Assembly (NCBI RefSeq): GCF_001889525.1
Contig: NZ_CP018192.1
Span: 2,074,501-2,138,500, forward strand
DNA length: 64,000 nt
From: Granulibacter bethesdensis
GTDB taxonomy: Bacteria > Pseudomonadota > Alphaproteobacteria > Acetobacterales > Acetobacteraceae
Direction of reading: 5' to 3'
In this document: piece by piece, positions 44,896-53,670 of the stretch
Position numbering within the stretch: position 1 is the first letter of the stretch
How the letters are laid out: each line of letters begins with the position of its first letter
Notes under the pieces: model-generated
What the model was told of the DNA's origin: nothing
Seen by the model: the letters and a program-made list of their open reading frames with translations, nothing else
Database searches by the model: none
Made by a program: the position numbers and the translations under genes

Positions 44896-45080
44896 TGCAG
44901 CCCGGCGGCCTTCGTACAATCTGTCATCAAACGCGGCTATTTTTTTGAAAAACCGCACGGATTATGCCCGGACAGCCTTCCCCCTTACGGGATCAAACGA
45001 TAAAGCATGCCACGGTGCGGCCGAATGGCAGTGTCACCGCACAGATCGGCACAAGCGCCACAATACGGCGGAGGATTTTG

Positions 45081-45590
45081 ATGACTCTTCGTTATACCGG
45101 ACCTGCAATCGCATGTATGGCGCTTGCCCTGTCGGCCTGTCAGAAGCCGCCGGAAGCCCCATCCAAACCTGCCTACATCTATGAAGCGGATACGGTCGGC
45201 GCAGCCCCGTCCTGCTCTGCACAGGACGTCACCCTGACCCCGGGCAAGGAAAGCGCCATCACCATGACCGTCCAGAATGACGGCGGCTGGTGCGCAGCCA
45301 AGGTCACGGAGCCTGATCGCTCCCCCTATACGGCCGGGCTGCTGATCGCCCGTCCGGCTCACGGCAAGGTCATTGTGCACAGTGTCGGCTATGACACCCG
45401 TACTGATTACACGCCCGATCCGGGCTATCAGGGCGCTGACAGCTATGCAGTCCAGCTTCTGCCAGGTGATGCCATTCTGCGCGTGAACGTGACCGTGACC
45501 CCTGGCAAGACTAATATCACACCCGCCGTCACCGCTCCGAAGCCTTCCAAGGCAACGGCCGCGCATAAGCGCAGCAGCAAAAAGCGCTGA
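45081..45590 (+). CDS. Lipoprotein with a cadherin-like/Ig-like fold pattern
   Basis: This 169-residue protein has a lipobox (ALALSAC, Cys20) and a beta-rich mature region with GKVIVHSVGYDTRTDYTPDPGYQGADSY. That phrase recalls Big/cadherin-like repeats. Its C-terminus is basic (KRSSKKR). GGAGG precedes the ATG at 45081, so a longer frame starting at 44964 is not used. Two cysteines (PSCSA and GWCAA) may form a disulfide. The role is unknown. Confidence 0.7.
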   Translation: MTLRYTGPAIACMALALSACQKPPEAPSKPAYIYEADTVGAAPSCSAQDVTLTPGKESAITMTVQNDGGWCAAKVTEPDRSPYTAGLLIARPAHGKVIVHSVGYDTRTDYTPDPGYQGADSYAVQLLPGDAILRVNVTVTPGKTNITPAVTAPKPSKATAAHKRSSKKR

Positions 45591-45598
45591 ACGACCCT

Positions 45599-45645
45599 GT
45601 TTCACACGCTGCCTTTCCTCCATGAGGGAAAGCAGCGTGTGAAAC
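45599..45645. repeat. Long 22-base inverted repeat after the lipoprotein gene
   Basis: Two arms of 22 bases, at 45599-45620 and 45624-45645, are complementary except at one short offset in the CTTTCC part. Only three bases separate them. No T run follows directly. It begins nine bases after the stop of the lipoprotein, so it probably ends or protects that transcript. Confidence 0.55.
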
Positions 45646-45660
45646 GTAAAGACACGAATG

Positions 45661-45694
45661 AAAAAACCGCCGGACAACAGCCCGACGGTTTTTT
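45661..45694. terminator. Bidirectional terminator-like hairpin
   Basis: AAAAAACCG and CGGTTTTTT frame a GC stem (with one C/A mismatch). Both strands end in T runs. It lies between the convergent ends of the lipoprotein gene and the minus-strand secreted gene. Confidence 0.75.
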
Positions 45695-45751
45695 GAATGC
45701 CATCGCTCAGAGAGGAGAGCGGGAAACATTCCCGCGCCCCGCTTGATCAGC

Positions 45752-46282
45752 TCAGTGCTTCCTGCTGCGACGGGAAGAAGAAGGCGTGGATACGGCGGGC
45801 CCATCCTGCAACACCCGACATGCCGGTGCAGTGGCGGGGTAAGTATCCTTACCAGCTGCATAGCTGGCCAGCATGCTGTCTTTCGGCAGCGCCATCACTT
45901 CCGTAAACAGCGGCGTGCCAAGCACGCAGAAATCACTGCCTTCCTTGAGGGAGCTGGTAGACTGCCCGTTGGCAAGACCGGTGATGAAAATATCATGGAC
46001 TTTCTGAGCGGACTTCCCGGCAGCCTTCTTAAACCAGGCGCTGACATCCTCATGCGCCGCGGCCAGAGCCGGGCGATAACGGGTCACAAAGCTGTTATAC
46101 GCATCTTCGGTGTGGCAGGCCTTGGCGATCACCTGCAGTTCGCTCTGGAGGGCGACGGTATCGAAGGCCGCCTGCTCTGCCTGGCTGGAGCAACCTGAAG
46201 CGGCCACAGCCGGAACAGCCCCCCCCATCGCCGCGGCGGCAAGGCTTGCGGAAAACCAAAATCCGTAAAGGACGGCGCGCAT
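45752..46282 (-). CDS. Exported protein of unknown function
   Basis: This 176-residue protein has a signal peptide (VLYGFWFSASLAAAAMGGAVPAVAA). The mature part is helical and holds four cysteines (SGCSS, KACHTE, DFCVLG, PACRV) that may form two disulfides. ATG 46282 is spaced properly from AAGGG. It is the first gene, from the left, of the methanol oxidation neighbourhood, but I see no direct link. Confidence 0.65.
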   Translation of the reverse strand: MRAVLYGFWFSASLAAAAMGGAVPAVAASGCSSQAEQAAFDTVALQSELQVIAKACHTEDAYNSFVTRYRPALAAAHEDVSAWFKKAAGKSAQKVHDIFITGLANGQSTSSLKEGSDFCVLGTPLFTEVMALPKDSMLASYAAGKDTYPATAPACRVLQDGPAVSTPSSSRRSRKH

Positions 46283-46614
46283 GGATATCATCCCTTGCAT
46301 CTGTTTACACCGGCTCAGGAGCCAGCGTGCGTATACTCCCGAGCCTCCTCCCTGCCTGATTCTTACGACCGGCAGGGTGAGTCATCGCGGCAAGTCTTCA
46401 TCTCTGATCAAAAATGCCTTGAGGATCAGAGTTTAGCGAGGTTTTGATAAAGCGAAACCCGAAAGAATCAAGCCCGCAGCTTCGGGACAATCCCATCGTC
46501 ATAAAAATATTTCCTGGCTCTGGCAGGCAGAGTGTGCAGGAGGGCTGGTGATTTTCAGTGCCACTGGCTACAGCGACAGTGGCGCAGGCGGATCGAAGGA
46601 GCAAACGGCAGGCA
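46283..46614. other. Divergent intergenic region, 332 bases
   Basis: It separates the secreted gene from the HtrA-like gene and holds two inverted repeats: CCCTGCC/GGCAGGG near 46350 and CTCTGATC (46402-46409) with GATCAGAG (46424-46431). The second has operator-like geometry with a 14-base spacer. In-frame starts for the HtrA-like gene extend into the right end of the region. Confidence 0.4.
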
Positions 46615-47604
46615 ATGTCGGAAGACCGGTGGCAAATACCGCAAAACATGCAGCCTCATCCTTCGGATTACAGCTTCGATCTGGAGGCTGTCCTGCAAGG
46701 CATTGTCTTCCTGCGTTGTATTGGCCCGGATGGGTTTGATCCCGATGGCAGCGACGATCAGGGCGCACAGCGGACCGGGAGCGGTGTCGCGATCGAGGTC
46801 GGTTCCAGCCAGACAAAAATGGTCATCACCATGACCTATCTGGTGAACGATGCCGATGCGATCTGGATCACGACACAGGATGGCCAGGTCACGCCGGGCC
46901 ATATCATCGCGCTGGATCATGAAAGCGGCTTTGCGTTGATCCGTCCGGCTGACGCATTGGCCTGCCCCGCCATCCAGATCGGCGATTCCTCCAGCGTCGC
47001 CAGCGAAAGCGGCGCGATTCTGGCAGCCTCCGGCGGCATCACCCATGCGATGGAAACGCGGATCATTGCCCGTCAGGAATTTGCCGGATACTGGGAATAC
47101 CATATCCCCGATGCACTGCTGGTGACCCCACCGCATCCCGTCTGGGGTGGCTGCGCCCTGATCGGCACGGACGGTCGCCTGCTTGGCATTGCTGCCGTGG
47201 TGTTGCAGCAGGGTGATATCGGCGCAGGACAGCTCGACATCAACCTGATCATTCCGGTCTCTCACCTGCAGGCCATTCTGCCAGAGCTGCTGACCCATGG
47301 CAGAAGGCTGGCCAGTCGGCCATGGCTGGGCCTGCTGGCGGCTGAACAGGAAGCGGGAATCCTCATCAGCGACGTTGTTCCACACGGCCCGGCAGAAGCT
47401 GCCGGTCTGCGACAGGGCGACCAGATCATCGCCATCAATGGCAAGGAGCCGGGTGATCTGGCGACGCTGTGGCGGCTGCTATGGCAAAGCGGTGCGCCCC
47501 CCGTGGGGGTTGCCATCACCATCCTGCGGGATGGCCAGACCATGCATACGCAGGTTCAGGCCATTGACCGCTATCTGTATGACAAAACCCCCCGGATGCA
47601 TTGA
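46615..47604 (+). CDS. HtrA/DegP-like protein with a degenerate protease domain and a PDZ domain
   Basis: This 329-residue protein has the trypsin-like HtrA layout (TGSGVAIEV near residue 54) and a C-terminal PDZ domain (WLGLLAAEQEAGILISDVVPHGPAEAAGLRQGDQIIAINGKEPG). The catalytic positions are changed. Tyr75 stands where TNNHVV has His, Gly105 where TDIALI has Asp, and VWGGC where GNSGGP has Ser (Trp177). No signal peptide is seen from either start, GTG 46558 or ATG 46615. It is probably an inactive chaperone- or sensor-like protein. It lies next to the MoxX-like regulator, convergent. Confidence 0.75.
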   Translation: MSEDRWQIPQNMQPHPSDYSFDLEAVLQGIVFLRCIGPDGFDPDGSDDQGAQRTGSGVAIEVGSSQTKMVITMTYLVNDADAIWITTQDGQVTPGHIIALDHESGFALIRPADALACPAIQIGDSSSVASESGAILAASGGITHAMETRIIARQEFAGYWEYHIPDALLVTPPHPVWGGCALIGTDGRLLGIAAVVLQQGDIGAGQLDINLIIPVSHLQAILPELLTHGRRLASRPWLGLLAAEQEAGILISDVVPHGPAEAAGLRQGDQIIAINGKEPGDLATLWRLLWQSGAPPVGVAITILRDGQTMHTQVQAIDRYLYDKTPRMH

Positions 47605-47622
47605 CCTCATGGCCTTACTCCG

Positions 47623-48303
47623 TCAGGCCGGAACACTACCCTTGGCCCGTTCGACCGCATATTTAATCAGCGCCGCCGCGGAATTATAGCCCAGCTTGCT
47701 GCGGATCTGCAGCGCCGCATGCGCCGCCGTGCGGTAGCTGACGCCAAGGATCACAGCAATCTCGTTCAGGCTGCGTCCCTGACCGAGCAGATCGAATACC
47801 TCCCGCTCCCGCCGGGATAACGGGCGCAGGGGGTCATCCGGCTCCCGCAGCGTGTGCAGTGCGATTTTCTCGGCAACCCTCGGGCCGAGATGCATTCCAC
47901 CTGCAAGCACCTTGTCCAGTGCCTCCAGCATGCTGAACGGATCGTCATTCTTGGTCAGATAGGCAGAGGCCCCCCCCTCCAGCGCGCGGGAGACGAAAGC
48001 GGGATCCTCATACATGCTGAACACGATGACTTTCAGGGAAGGCACGTCCGCCTTCATGGCGGCCAGAACCTCCAGCCCCGGCATGTCCGGCAGATTGAGG
48101 TCGAGCACGACGACCGCAGGGCTGTGCTCCCGGTTCAGACGCACTCCTTCAGCGCCTGTGCTGGCCTCGATCACCTCCACCCGCTCCTCGGCATGATCCT
48201 GAGCAGAACCGGCAACCATTTTGCGCGCAGGGGTATAATCCGTCAGCAAGCGTCGGCATCCGGCACGAACAATCGGATGATCCTCGATCAGCAGCACCTT
48301 CAT
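47623..48303 (-). CDS. NarL/FixJ-family response regulator, MoxX-like
   Basis: This 226-residue regulator has an N-terminal receiver with Asp68 (VVVLDLNLPD) and Lys118 (AYLTKND). It has a C-terminal LuxR-type helix-turn-helix (LSRREREVFDLLGQGRSLNEIAVILGVSYRTAAHAALQIRSKLG). About 20 extra residues lie between the first helix and the second strand. It follows the kinase gene on the same strand, 119 bases apart. NarL-type pairs (MoxXY, FlhSR) control methanol oxidation in Paracoccus, so this is a plausible activator of the xox genes. Confidence 0.85.
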   Translation of the reverse strand: MKVLLIEDHPIVRAGCRRLLTDYTPARKMVAGSAQDHAEERVEVIEASTGAEGVRLNREHSPAVVVLDLNLPDMPGLEVLAAMKADVPSLKVIVFSMYEDPAFVSRALEGGASAYLTKNDDPFSMLEALDKVLAGGMHLGPRVAEKIALHTLREPDDPLRPLSRREREVFDLLGQGRSLNEIAVILGVSYRTAAHAALQIRSKLGYNSAAALIKYAVERAKGSVPA

Positions 48304-48421
48304 CCTGTATTCCTTCCCCGCGTTCATACGGCATCCTTCAGACCGTCAGCGCCGTCACCGCCAGACCGGACAGCACCACCGAACTGCACCACCCGGACGG
48401 CACCGTCAGCGGGATACCCTC

Positions 48422-50047
48422 TTATAGATCGTGGATATTAGCCGATTGGCTAGGGGAAGCGACTCCCCCGTCCTTCGCCTGCCATGGAATTCCGGCAAAA
48501 ATCACCGCACCGCCGTGCAGCCAGAGATCGTGACCATCATCCGGCTCATCCTCCCCCCATTCTTCGGGGGAAAGCCCGGCCTTTTGTGAGGCCATCATCA
48601 TTTCCGCCAGCTTGCCCGCGGCACCGGGCTGGCCATTATCGCCGATATAAAGCTTTCCCCCCGCCGCGCGGACACGCTCCGTCATGCCCAGCAGACCGTA
48701 ACCATAAGAAGGGACTCCCGAAAATCCGGTGCCATCATCGCGCACATAGACGCCCAGCCATGGAGGCTCTGTCTTGCCATCCTGCGCGGCTTCGGCTGGT
48801 TTTTCTCGGGGAGGCAGCCAGAAAAAACCAACCTCCACATGTCTGGCATCGGCGTGACGGGCAATGTTGGTCAGACATTCCTGCACCAGACGAAACAGGG
48901 TCAGAGCCAGATCCGTCTGTGTCTGCTCCAGCCCGGCACAGACCATGATATCCCATTGTGTTTGGGGAACGCGCCGCCGCCAGTCCTCCACCAGACGCTC
49001 CAGCGCATCGGGCAGGCCCATTTCCTCCAGCACCATCGGGCGCAGACGCTCCAGCATGGCCGCATTGATGTTCTGGATGGCATCGACCAGAGATCCGATC
49101 GACAAGACCCGCGACTCGATCTTCTCTACATCGCGGATCGATAAGCCATCCTGTCCCTCACGCTGCTGTTGATCCCTGCACCAACGGGTCAGGGAGGCCA
49201 GCTCGGCCCGGATTGCGAAAAAAGCCGGGCCGAACTCGTCATGCAGCTCATGCGCGACATCACGCCTCTCCGCTTCCTGCATGGAGATCAAACGGTCGAT
49301 CAGATGATGGTTATCCTGCGTGATGCGTTGCAGCCGTGCGGCCAGGCTGTCGAAGCGAACCGCGATCGGCTGCAACTCCGCCACCGTCACCGGGCCGAGA
49401 CGGGTGGCATATTCCCCCGCCTCCAAAGCCTCAAACCCCTCCGCCAGGCGCTTGAGCGGACGCAGCGACAGGGACGTGGCCAACATGATCAGCAGCACGA
49501 TGGCAACCGAGATCGCGGCAAGCTCCACCGCGATCAGGCACAGCTCTCCCCAGACCTCCTTCATCTCGTCGAACGGATTGGCGATCATGATGATCTGGCC
49601 AATGATCGCGCCGTGATACAGCACCGGAAACGACCGGGCGACGATCGGCTGGGGCAGCAGATCGACAAACCAGTGCGGCACACGCGGGCGCTGCCCGACC
49701 AGCAAAGGGGGCATCCCCATCGCCATCATCTCGGGCGCAGGCAGCAGTAAAAGGTCCAGATGCCGGACACGCGGCAATTGTTGCGCCACCATCGTCAACG
49801 CATCCTGCTGCGTCGGCATGGCGCGGGCCGTCACCAGCACGGCCTCCACCAGCACACGCCCCAGGCGAAAACCTGACTCCATCTCATTGCGGATTCGATG
49901 ATTGGCCCGGTGAAGGCTCAGCCCCAGAGAAACAATCAGACCAACCAGCAGGATAAAGGCCGGCAACAAGACCAGTCGCCCTTGTAAAGAGCGTGTCAAG
50001 CAAGGCCAGAATGGCATCCTGAAGAATACTTTTTGCATTTTATGCAT
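48422..50047 (-). CDS. Sensor histidine kinase, HisKA_3 family, MoxY-like
   Basis: This kinase of up to 541 residues has TM1 near residues 24-45, a periplasmic domain of about 110 residues like LapD/MoxY_N (PVLYHGAIIGQIIMIANPFDEMKEVW), and TM2 near 160-182. HAMP comes next, then the H-box with His259 (ERRDVAHELHDEFGPAFF). The ATP-binding end has VRDDGTGF and GYGLLGMTERV. It pairs with the NarL-type regulator. The start may be the ATG at 50047 or at 50038. It is divergent from the TonB receptor. Confidence 0.87.
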   Translation of the reverse strand: MHKMQKVFFRMPFWPCLTRSLQGRLVLLPAFILLVGLIVSLGLSLHRANHRIRNEMESGFRLGRVLVEAVLVTARAMPTQQDALTMVAQQLPRVRHLDLLLLPAPEMMAMGMPPLLVGQRPRVPHWFVDLLPQPIVARSFPVLYHGAIIGQIIMIANPFDEMKEVWGELCLIAVELAAISVAIVLLIMLATSLSLRPLKRLAEGFEALEAGEYATRLGPVTVAELQPIAVRFDSLAARLQRITQDNHHLIDRLISMQEAERRDVAHELHDEFGPAFFAIRAELASLTRWCRDQQQREGQDGLSIRDVEKIESRVLSIGSLVDAIQNINAAMLERLRPMVLEEMGLPDALERLVEDWRRRVPQTQWDIMVCAGLEQTQTDLALTLFRLVQECLTNIARHADARHVEVGFFWLPPREKPAEAAQDGKTEPPWLGVYVRDDGTGFSGVPSYGYGLLGMTERVRAAGGKLYIGDNGQPGAAGKLAEMMMASQKAGLSPEEWGEDEPDDGHDLWLHGGAVIFAGIPWQAKDGGVASPSQSANIHDL

Positions 50048-50182
50048 ATTTTATATCATATACAGCAAATATATATTCATTTTATGTGCCACAGCTTCCA
50101 ACAAAATACTTTTAAAGGTCAAAATACCATAGACATTACCAAAAACTAATTTGTAGGACGCAACGAGTTAAAGGGGGTCACA

Positions 50183-52588
50183 ATGAGAAAAAGAATTGTA
50201 CTTGCCGCCGTTGCGCCTTTTCTTCCCGCCCTCGCCCAGGCACAGGGAACGGTGAAGAATGCCGCGAGCCAAGGTAATCAGGCAGCCGCTTCGTCTACCA
50301 CTGAGAACAACACACCCAATTTCACGCTGCCTTCCTTGCAGGTGGTGGGAACGACCCCTCTTCAGGGATCAGGCCTGAACCGTGAGGAAGTACCCGCAGC
50401 CACTCAGGTTTATACCGGGCTTGATACCCAGAAAACCGGCCCGGCGGACCTGCTGCGTTCGCTGGAACAGCAGGGCACCGGTATTTCCTTCAATCAGGCG
50501 GTGGGCAATTCCCTTCAGCCCAATCTGATTTATCGCGGCTTTTCCGCTTCTCCGCTGGCCGGTGATCCGCAGGGCCTTGCGGTCTATGTCAACGGCACAC
50601 GCTTCAACCAGTCCTTTGGCGATACGGTGAACTGGGATCTGATCCCCAGCATCGCCATTGATGAAACGCAGCTGGTCGGTGCCAATCCCGCTTTCGGCCT
50701 GAATGCGCTGGGCGGCGCCCTGTCCGTGCGCATGAAGGATGGCTTCAACTATCAGGGCGGTCAGGTTGAGGTATCGGGCGGTTCGTTCGGCAATATCACC
50801 CTGTCCGGACAATATGGCGTGAAGTCGAAAGACGGCACGATGTCGGCCTATATTGCCGCCAGCGGGATGAACGAGGATGGCTGGCGTGAGCATTCTCCCT
50901 CTCAGGCGCGTCAGGTTTACGGTGATATCGGTTGGCGCAGCGACCGTGCCGAAGCGCATGTCAACGTGACCTATGCCAATAATATCCTTGTCGGCAACGG
51001 CACAACTCCGGTTGAACTGCTGGCCGCAGACCGGAGTGCGGTGTTCACCTATCCCGACCAGACCCGGAACAAATATGTCCGCGTCGTCGGCAGCACCACG
51101 GTAACCGTGACCGATGAGTGGTCAGTGCAGGGGAATGTCTATTACAGCAATCTGTCCCAGCGCACCTTCAACGGCGATGCAGCCGAGGTCGAACCGTGCG
51201 ATGACGACCCCACTCTGGTCTGTTCAGAGGATGGCCCCCCGCTTCAATCCCGTCGTGGCGGATATGTTCCGAATTTCGTACAGAACAGCCCGTATAACCA
51301 GCACGGCTTCGATTATGACGAGGGCGGCCCCTATGCCTTTCTGAACCGCACCGCGACCGATACCAACGGATTCGGAGCCTCGGCACAGGGTGTGAACACC
51401 GCCACGGTGTTCGGCCATAAGAATCATTTCGTGGCCGGTGTCAGCTATGATGGCGGGCGCAGCACCTTCACTGCCAACACTCTGATCGGTCCGCTGACCC
51501 TGGATCGCGGCTTTGGCGGCCCGAGCATCGAGGTTGATGACTCCACCGCCAATGTGCTGCCGGTACGGGTGAACACCAGCAACGACTATTACGGTGTTTT
51601 CTTCACGGATACGTTCGACATCACCGACAAACTGGCCGCCACCGTCTCCGGGCGTTTCAACTCCGCCCAGATCGCACTGAACGACCAGATCGGCACCAGC
51701 CTGAATGGCCAACACTCCTATAACCGCTTCAACCCGGCAGCCGGGCTGACCTGGAAGATCACGCGCTCCGTCTCCGCCTATGCCGGCTATGCCGAATCGA
51801 ACCGCGCGCCGACCCCGGCGGAACTTTCCTGCGCCGATCCGACCGCCCCGTGCAGCCTGACCAACTTCTTCGTCGGTGATCCCCCCCTGAAGCAGGTTGT
51901 AGCCCATACCTGGGAAGCCGGGTTCCGTGGTCATCACAAGGTCGAGACCGCCACCGTTAACTGGCATACCGGCTATTTCCATACCGGCAGTGATGATGAT
52001 CTGGCCTTCGTATCCAGCGAGACCTCCGGGCGCGCCTTTTTCCGGAACGTCGGCCCCACCACGCGGCAAGGCGTGGAAGCCTCGGTCAACCTGATTGCGG
52101 GCGCATGGTCGGTCTTTGCCAACTACTCTTTCACCGATGCCCGCTATGGCAGCAATTTCACGCTCAATTCCGAGGATAATCCTTACGCTGATGACGGGCT
52201 CGTCAATGTGCGCAAGGGCAATTACATCACCGGTATTCCCGCCCATGTGTTCAAGGTCGGGGTACAATGGGCCGTGACGCCCAAATGGGTCGTGGGTCTG
52301 ATCGGGCGTGCCGCGAGCGGCCAGTATCTGATCGGCGATGAAGGCAACCAGAACCAGCGGACCGGCAATTACTTCGTGATGGATTTCAACACCGCCTACC
52401 AGATCACGAAGAACGTGCAGCTGTTCGGCATGGTGCGGAACCTGACCAACCAGAACTATGCCACCTTCGGCACCTTCTCCCCGGTTGGAGAAGTTCCGAT
52501 GCTTCAGGCCCCCAACGCCACCAACACCAGAAGCCTCAGCCCGGGCGCTCCCATCGCCGGTTATGGCGGTGTGCGCGTTTCTTTCTGA
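50183..52588 (+). CDS. TonB-dependent outer-membrane receptor, candidate lanthanide or metallophore receptor
   Basis: This 801-residue receptor has a signal peptide (RKRIVLAAVAPFLPALAQA) and a plug domain (residues about 55-200) with NLIYRGFSASPLAGDPQGLAVYVNGTRF and NPAFGLNALGGALSV. A beta barrel follows and ends in VRVSF. It needs TonB energy to import a large or scarce ligand. An extracellular-type loop holds Cys339 and Cys347 with Asp340-342 and Glu335/337, which is an acidic, metal-friendly segment. Its neighbours (XoxF cluster, MoxYX-like pair) suggest lanthanide-chelate uptake, as in the Methylobacterium lut system. The ligand is inferred, not shown. Confidence 0.88.
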   Translation: MRKRIVLAAVAPFLPALAQAQGTVKNAASQGNQAAASSTTENNTPNFTLPSLQVVGTTPLQGSGLNREEVPAATQVYTGLDTQKTGPADLLRSLEQQGTGISFNQAVGNSLQPNLIYRGFSASPLAGDPQGLAVYVNGTRFNQSFGDTVNWDLIPSIAIDETQLVGANPAFGLNALGGALSVRMKDGFNYQGGQVEVSGGSFGNITLSGQYGVKSKDGTMSAYIAASGMNEDGWREHSPSQARQVYGDIGWRSDRAEAHVNVTYANNILVGNGTTPVELLAADRSAVFTYPDQTRNKYVRVVGSTTVTVTDEWSVQGNVYYSNLSQRTFNGDAAEVEPCDDDPTLVCSEDGPPLQSRRGGYVPNFVQNSPYNQHGFDYDEGGPYAFLNRTATDTNGFGASAQGVNTATVFGHKNHFVAGVSYDGGRSTFTANTLIGPLTLDRGFGGPSIEVDDSTANVLPVRVNTSNDYYGVFFTDTFDITDKLAATVSGRFNSAQIALNDQIGTSLNGQHSYNRFNPAAGLTWKITRSVSAYAGYAESNRAPTPAELSCADPTAPCSLTNFFVGDPPLKQVVAHTWEAGFRGHHKVETATVNWHTGYFHTGSDDDLAFVSSETSGRAFFRNVGPTTRQGVEASVNLIAGAWSVFANYSFTDARYGSNFTLNSEDNPYADDGLVNVRKGNYITGIPAHVFKVGVQWAVTPKWVVGLIGRAASGQYLIGDEGNQNQRTGNYFVMDFNTAYQITKNVQLFGMVRNLTNQNYATFGTFSPVGEVPMLQAPNATNTRSLSPGAPIAGYGGVRVSF

Positions 52589-52613
52589 AACGGCTTGATC
52601 CTGTACAATCATG

Positions 52614-52641
52614 AAGGGCGGTCTCCGGACCGCCCTTTTTT
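52614..52641 (+). terminator. Rho-independent terminator after the TonB receptor gene
   Basis: AAGGGCGGTC and GACCGCCCTT pair around a TCCG-like loop, followed by a T run, 26 bases after the stop. Confidence 0.92.
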
Positions 52642-52659
52642 GATCTCTGCCCTACCGGC

Positions 52660-53097
52660 TCAAGGTGTGCAGTCCTTCAAATCGGCATCGCCGATTGAAA
52701 AAGCATAGGGGCCATCTTCCTTCGCCTCGACATCATGGACCACACAGCTGCGCCCGCGCTTCAGTTTCAGCTTCACGTCATAGCGGCCCGGCTGAATACC
52801 GAGGATTTTCAGGCGCTCGTCCGCCTCAACCTCTCCATCCTTATCGTTCTTGCACTGATCACTGCCCCATGCCGTCGTACCGACAGGGGCCATCTGAAGT
52901 TTCACGATGGTGTCGGAAGTCGTATTCCAGAACCTCATCGCCTTACCAGCAGCGAGCGCGCTGCCGCCAGCAGTGATGATCAGGCCGAAGCCGATCAGGC
53001 CGCCGAACCACAGCATTCGATATCCCCGACCCGAAGGCTTCGTGGCGGCAAGGGCGCTTGCCAGACGTGAGTCACCTGTTTCAACTGAGATCATCAT
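52660..53097 (-). CDS. Small membrane-anchored or exported protein with an EF-hand-like loop
   Basis: This 145-residue protein has a hydrophobic segment (LWFGGLIGFGLIITAGGSALAAG, residues 28-51) that serves as signal or anchor. The mature part resembles a small beta domain (NTTSDTIVKLQMAPVGTTAWGSDQC, then C-terminal CVVHDVEAKEDG). Between them lies KNDKDGEVEADE, which fits an EF-hand loop (positions 3, 5 and 12 acidic, Gly at 6) except for Lys at position 1. ATG 53097 is 11 bases after GGGAGG. It sits beside the TonB receptor. Metal binding is only suggested. Confidence 0.6.
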   Translation of the reverse strand: MMISVETGDSRLASALAATKPSGRGYRMLWFGGLIGFGLIITAGGSALAAGKAMRFWNTTSDTIVKLQMAPVGTTAWGSDQCKNDKDGEVEADERLKILGIQPGRYDVKLKLKRGRSCVVHDVEAKEDGPYAFSIGDADLKDCTP

Positions 53098-53292
53098 GGA
53101 CTTTTGTTCCTCCCTGAAACCCATCATGCTGCGGTCTGGAGCCGGTTGACAAAGATGCCATGCCGATGCCGCAAAATTGCCGCAAGAATGCCTCGACGAA
53201 CGGCTATCGGAAAGGCCGTCAACAAGATAATGTCCCGGCGCGGCTCATTGGGGGCCGTGCCTTTCCGAACCACCTTGCAACGGGACGAAACG

Positions 53293-53670
53293 ATGCAAAG
53301 CAAACTGGTTCCTGCTCTCGCTTTCTCCGCTTTTGCGCTGCTGGCCGCCGGCCAGGCGCACGCGGATGGCGATGCCGAAGCAGGTAAGACCCTCTTCAAG
53401 AAGTGCGGCTTCTGCCACTCCACCGAAGCCGGCAAAAACAAGGTTGGCCCCTCCCTGGCCGCCATCGTCGGTCGCAAGGCAGGTGTCGAGCCTGGCTTCA
53501 ACTACTCCGATGCCCTGAAAAGCTCCGGCCTGACCTGGGACGAAGCCACTCTGAACAAGTGGGTTGAGAATCCGAAGGCCCTCGTGTCCGGCACGAAGAT
53601 GATCTTTCCGGGTATCAAGGACGAGAAGGATCGCCAGAACCTGATCGCCTATCTGAAGACCCTCAAGTAA
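53293..53670 (+). CDS. Periplasmic class I cytochrome c (c2-like)
   Basis: This 125-residue protein has a signal peptide (AFSAFALLAAGQAHA) and one haem-binding motif, CGFCH (Cys38, Cys41, His42). Met103 in TKMIFPGIKDEKDRQ is the sixth ligand. It is the size of cytochrome c2 or c550 and could carry electrons from XoxG to a terminal oxidase. The last eight bases overlap the convergent ATPase gene. It lies in the methanol oxidation area. Confidence 0.92.
   Translation: MQSKLVPALAFSAFALLAAGQAHADGDAEAGKTLFKKCGFCHSTEAGKNKVGPSLAAIVGRKAGVEPGFNYSDALKSSGLTWDEATLNKWVENPKALVSGTKMIFPGIKDEKDRQNLIAYLKTLK

Noticed and set aside
51224-52612. Minus-strand frame of 462 codons opposite the TonB receptor
   Set aside because: Shadow frame; Gly/Ile/Val-rich low-complexity peptide with no start signal, and it crosses into the terminator side.
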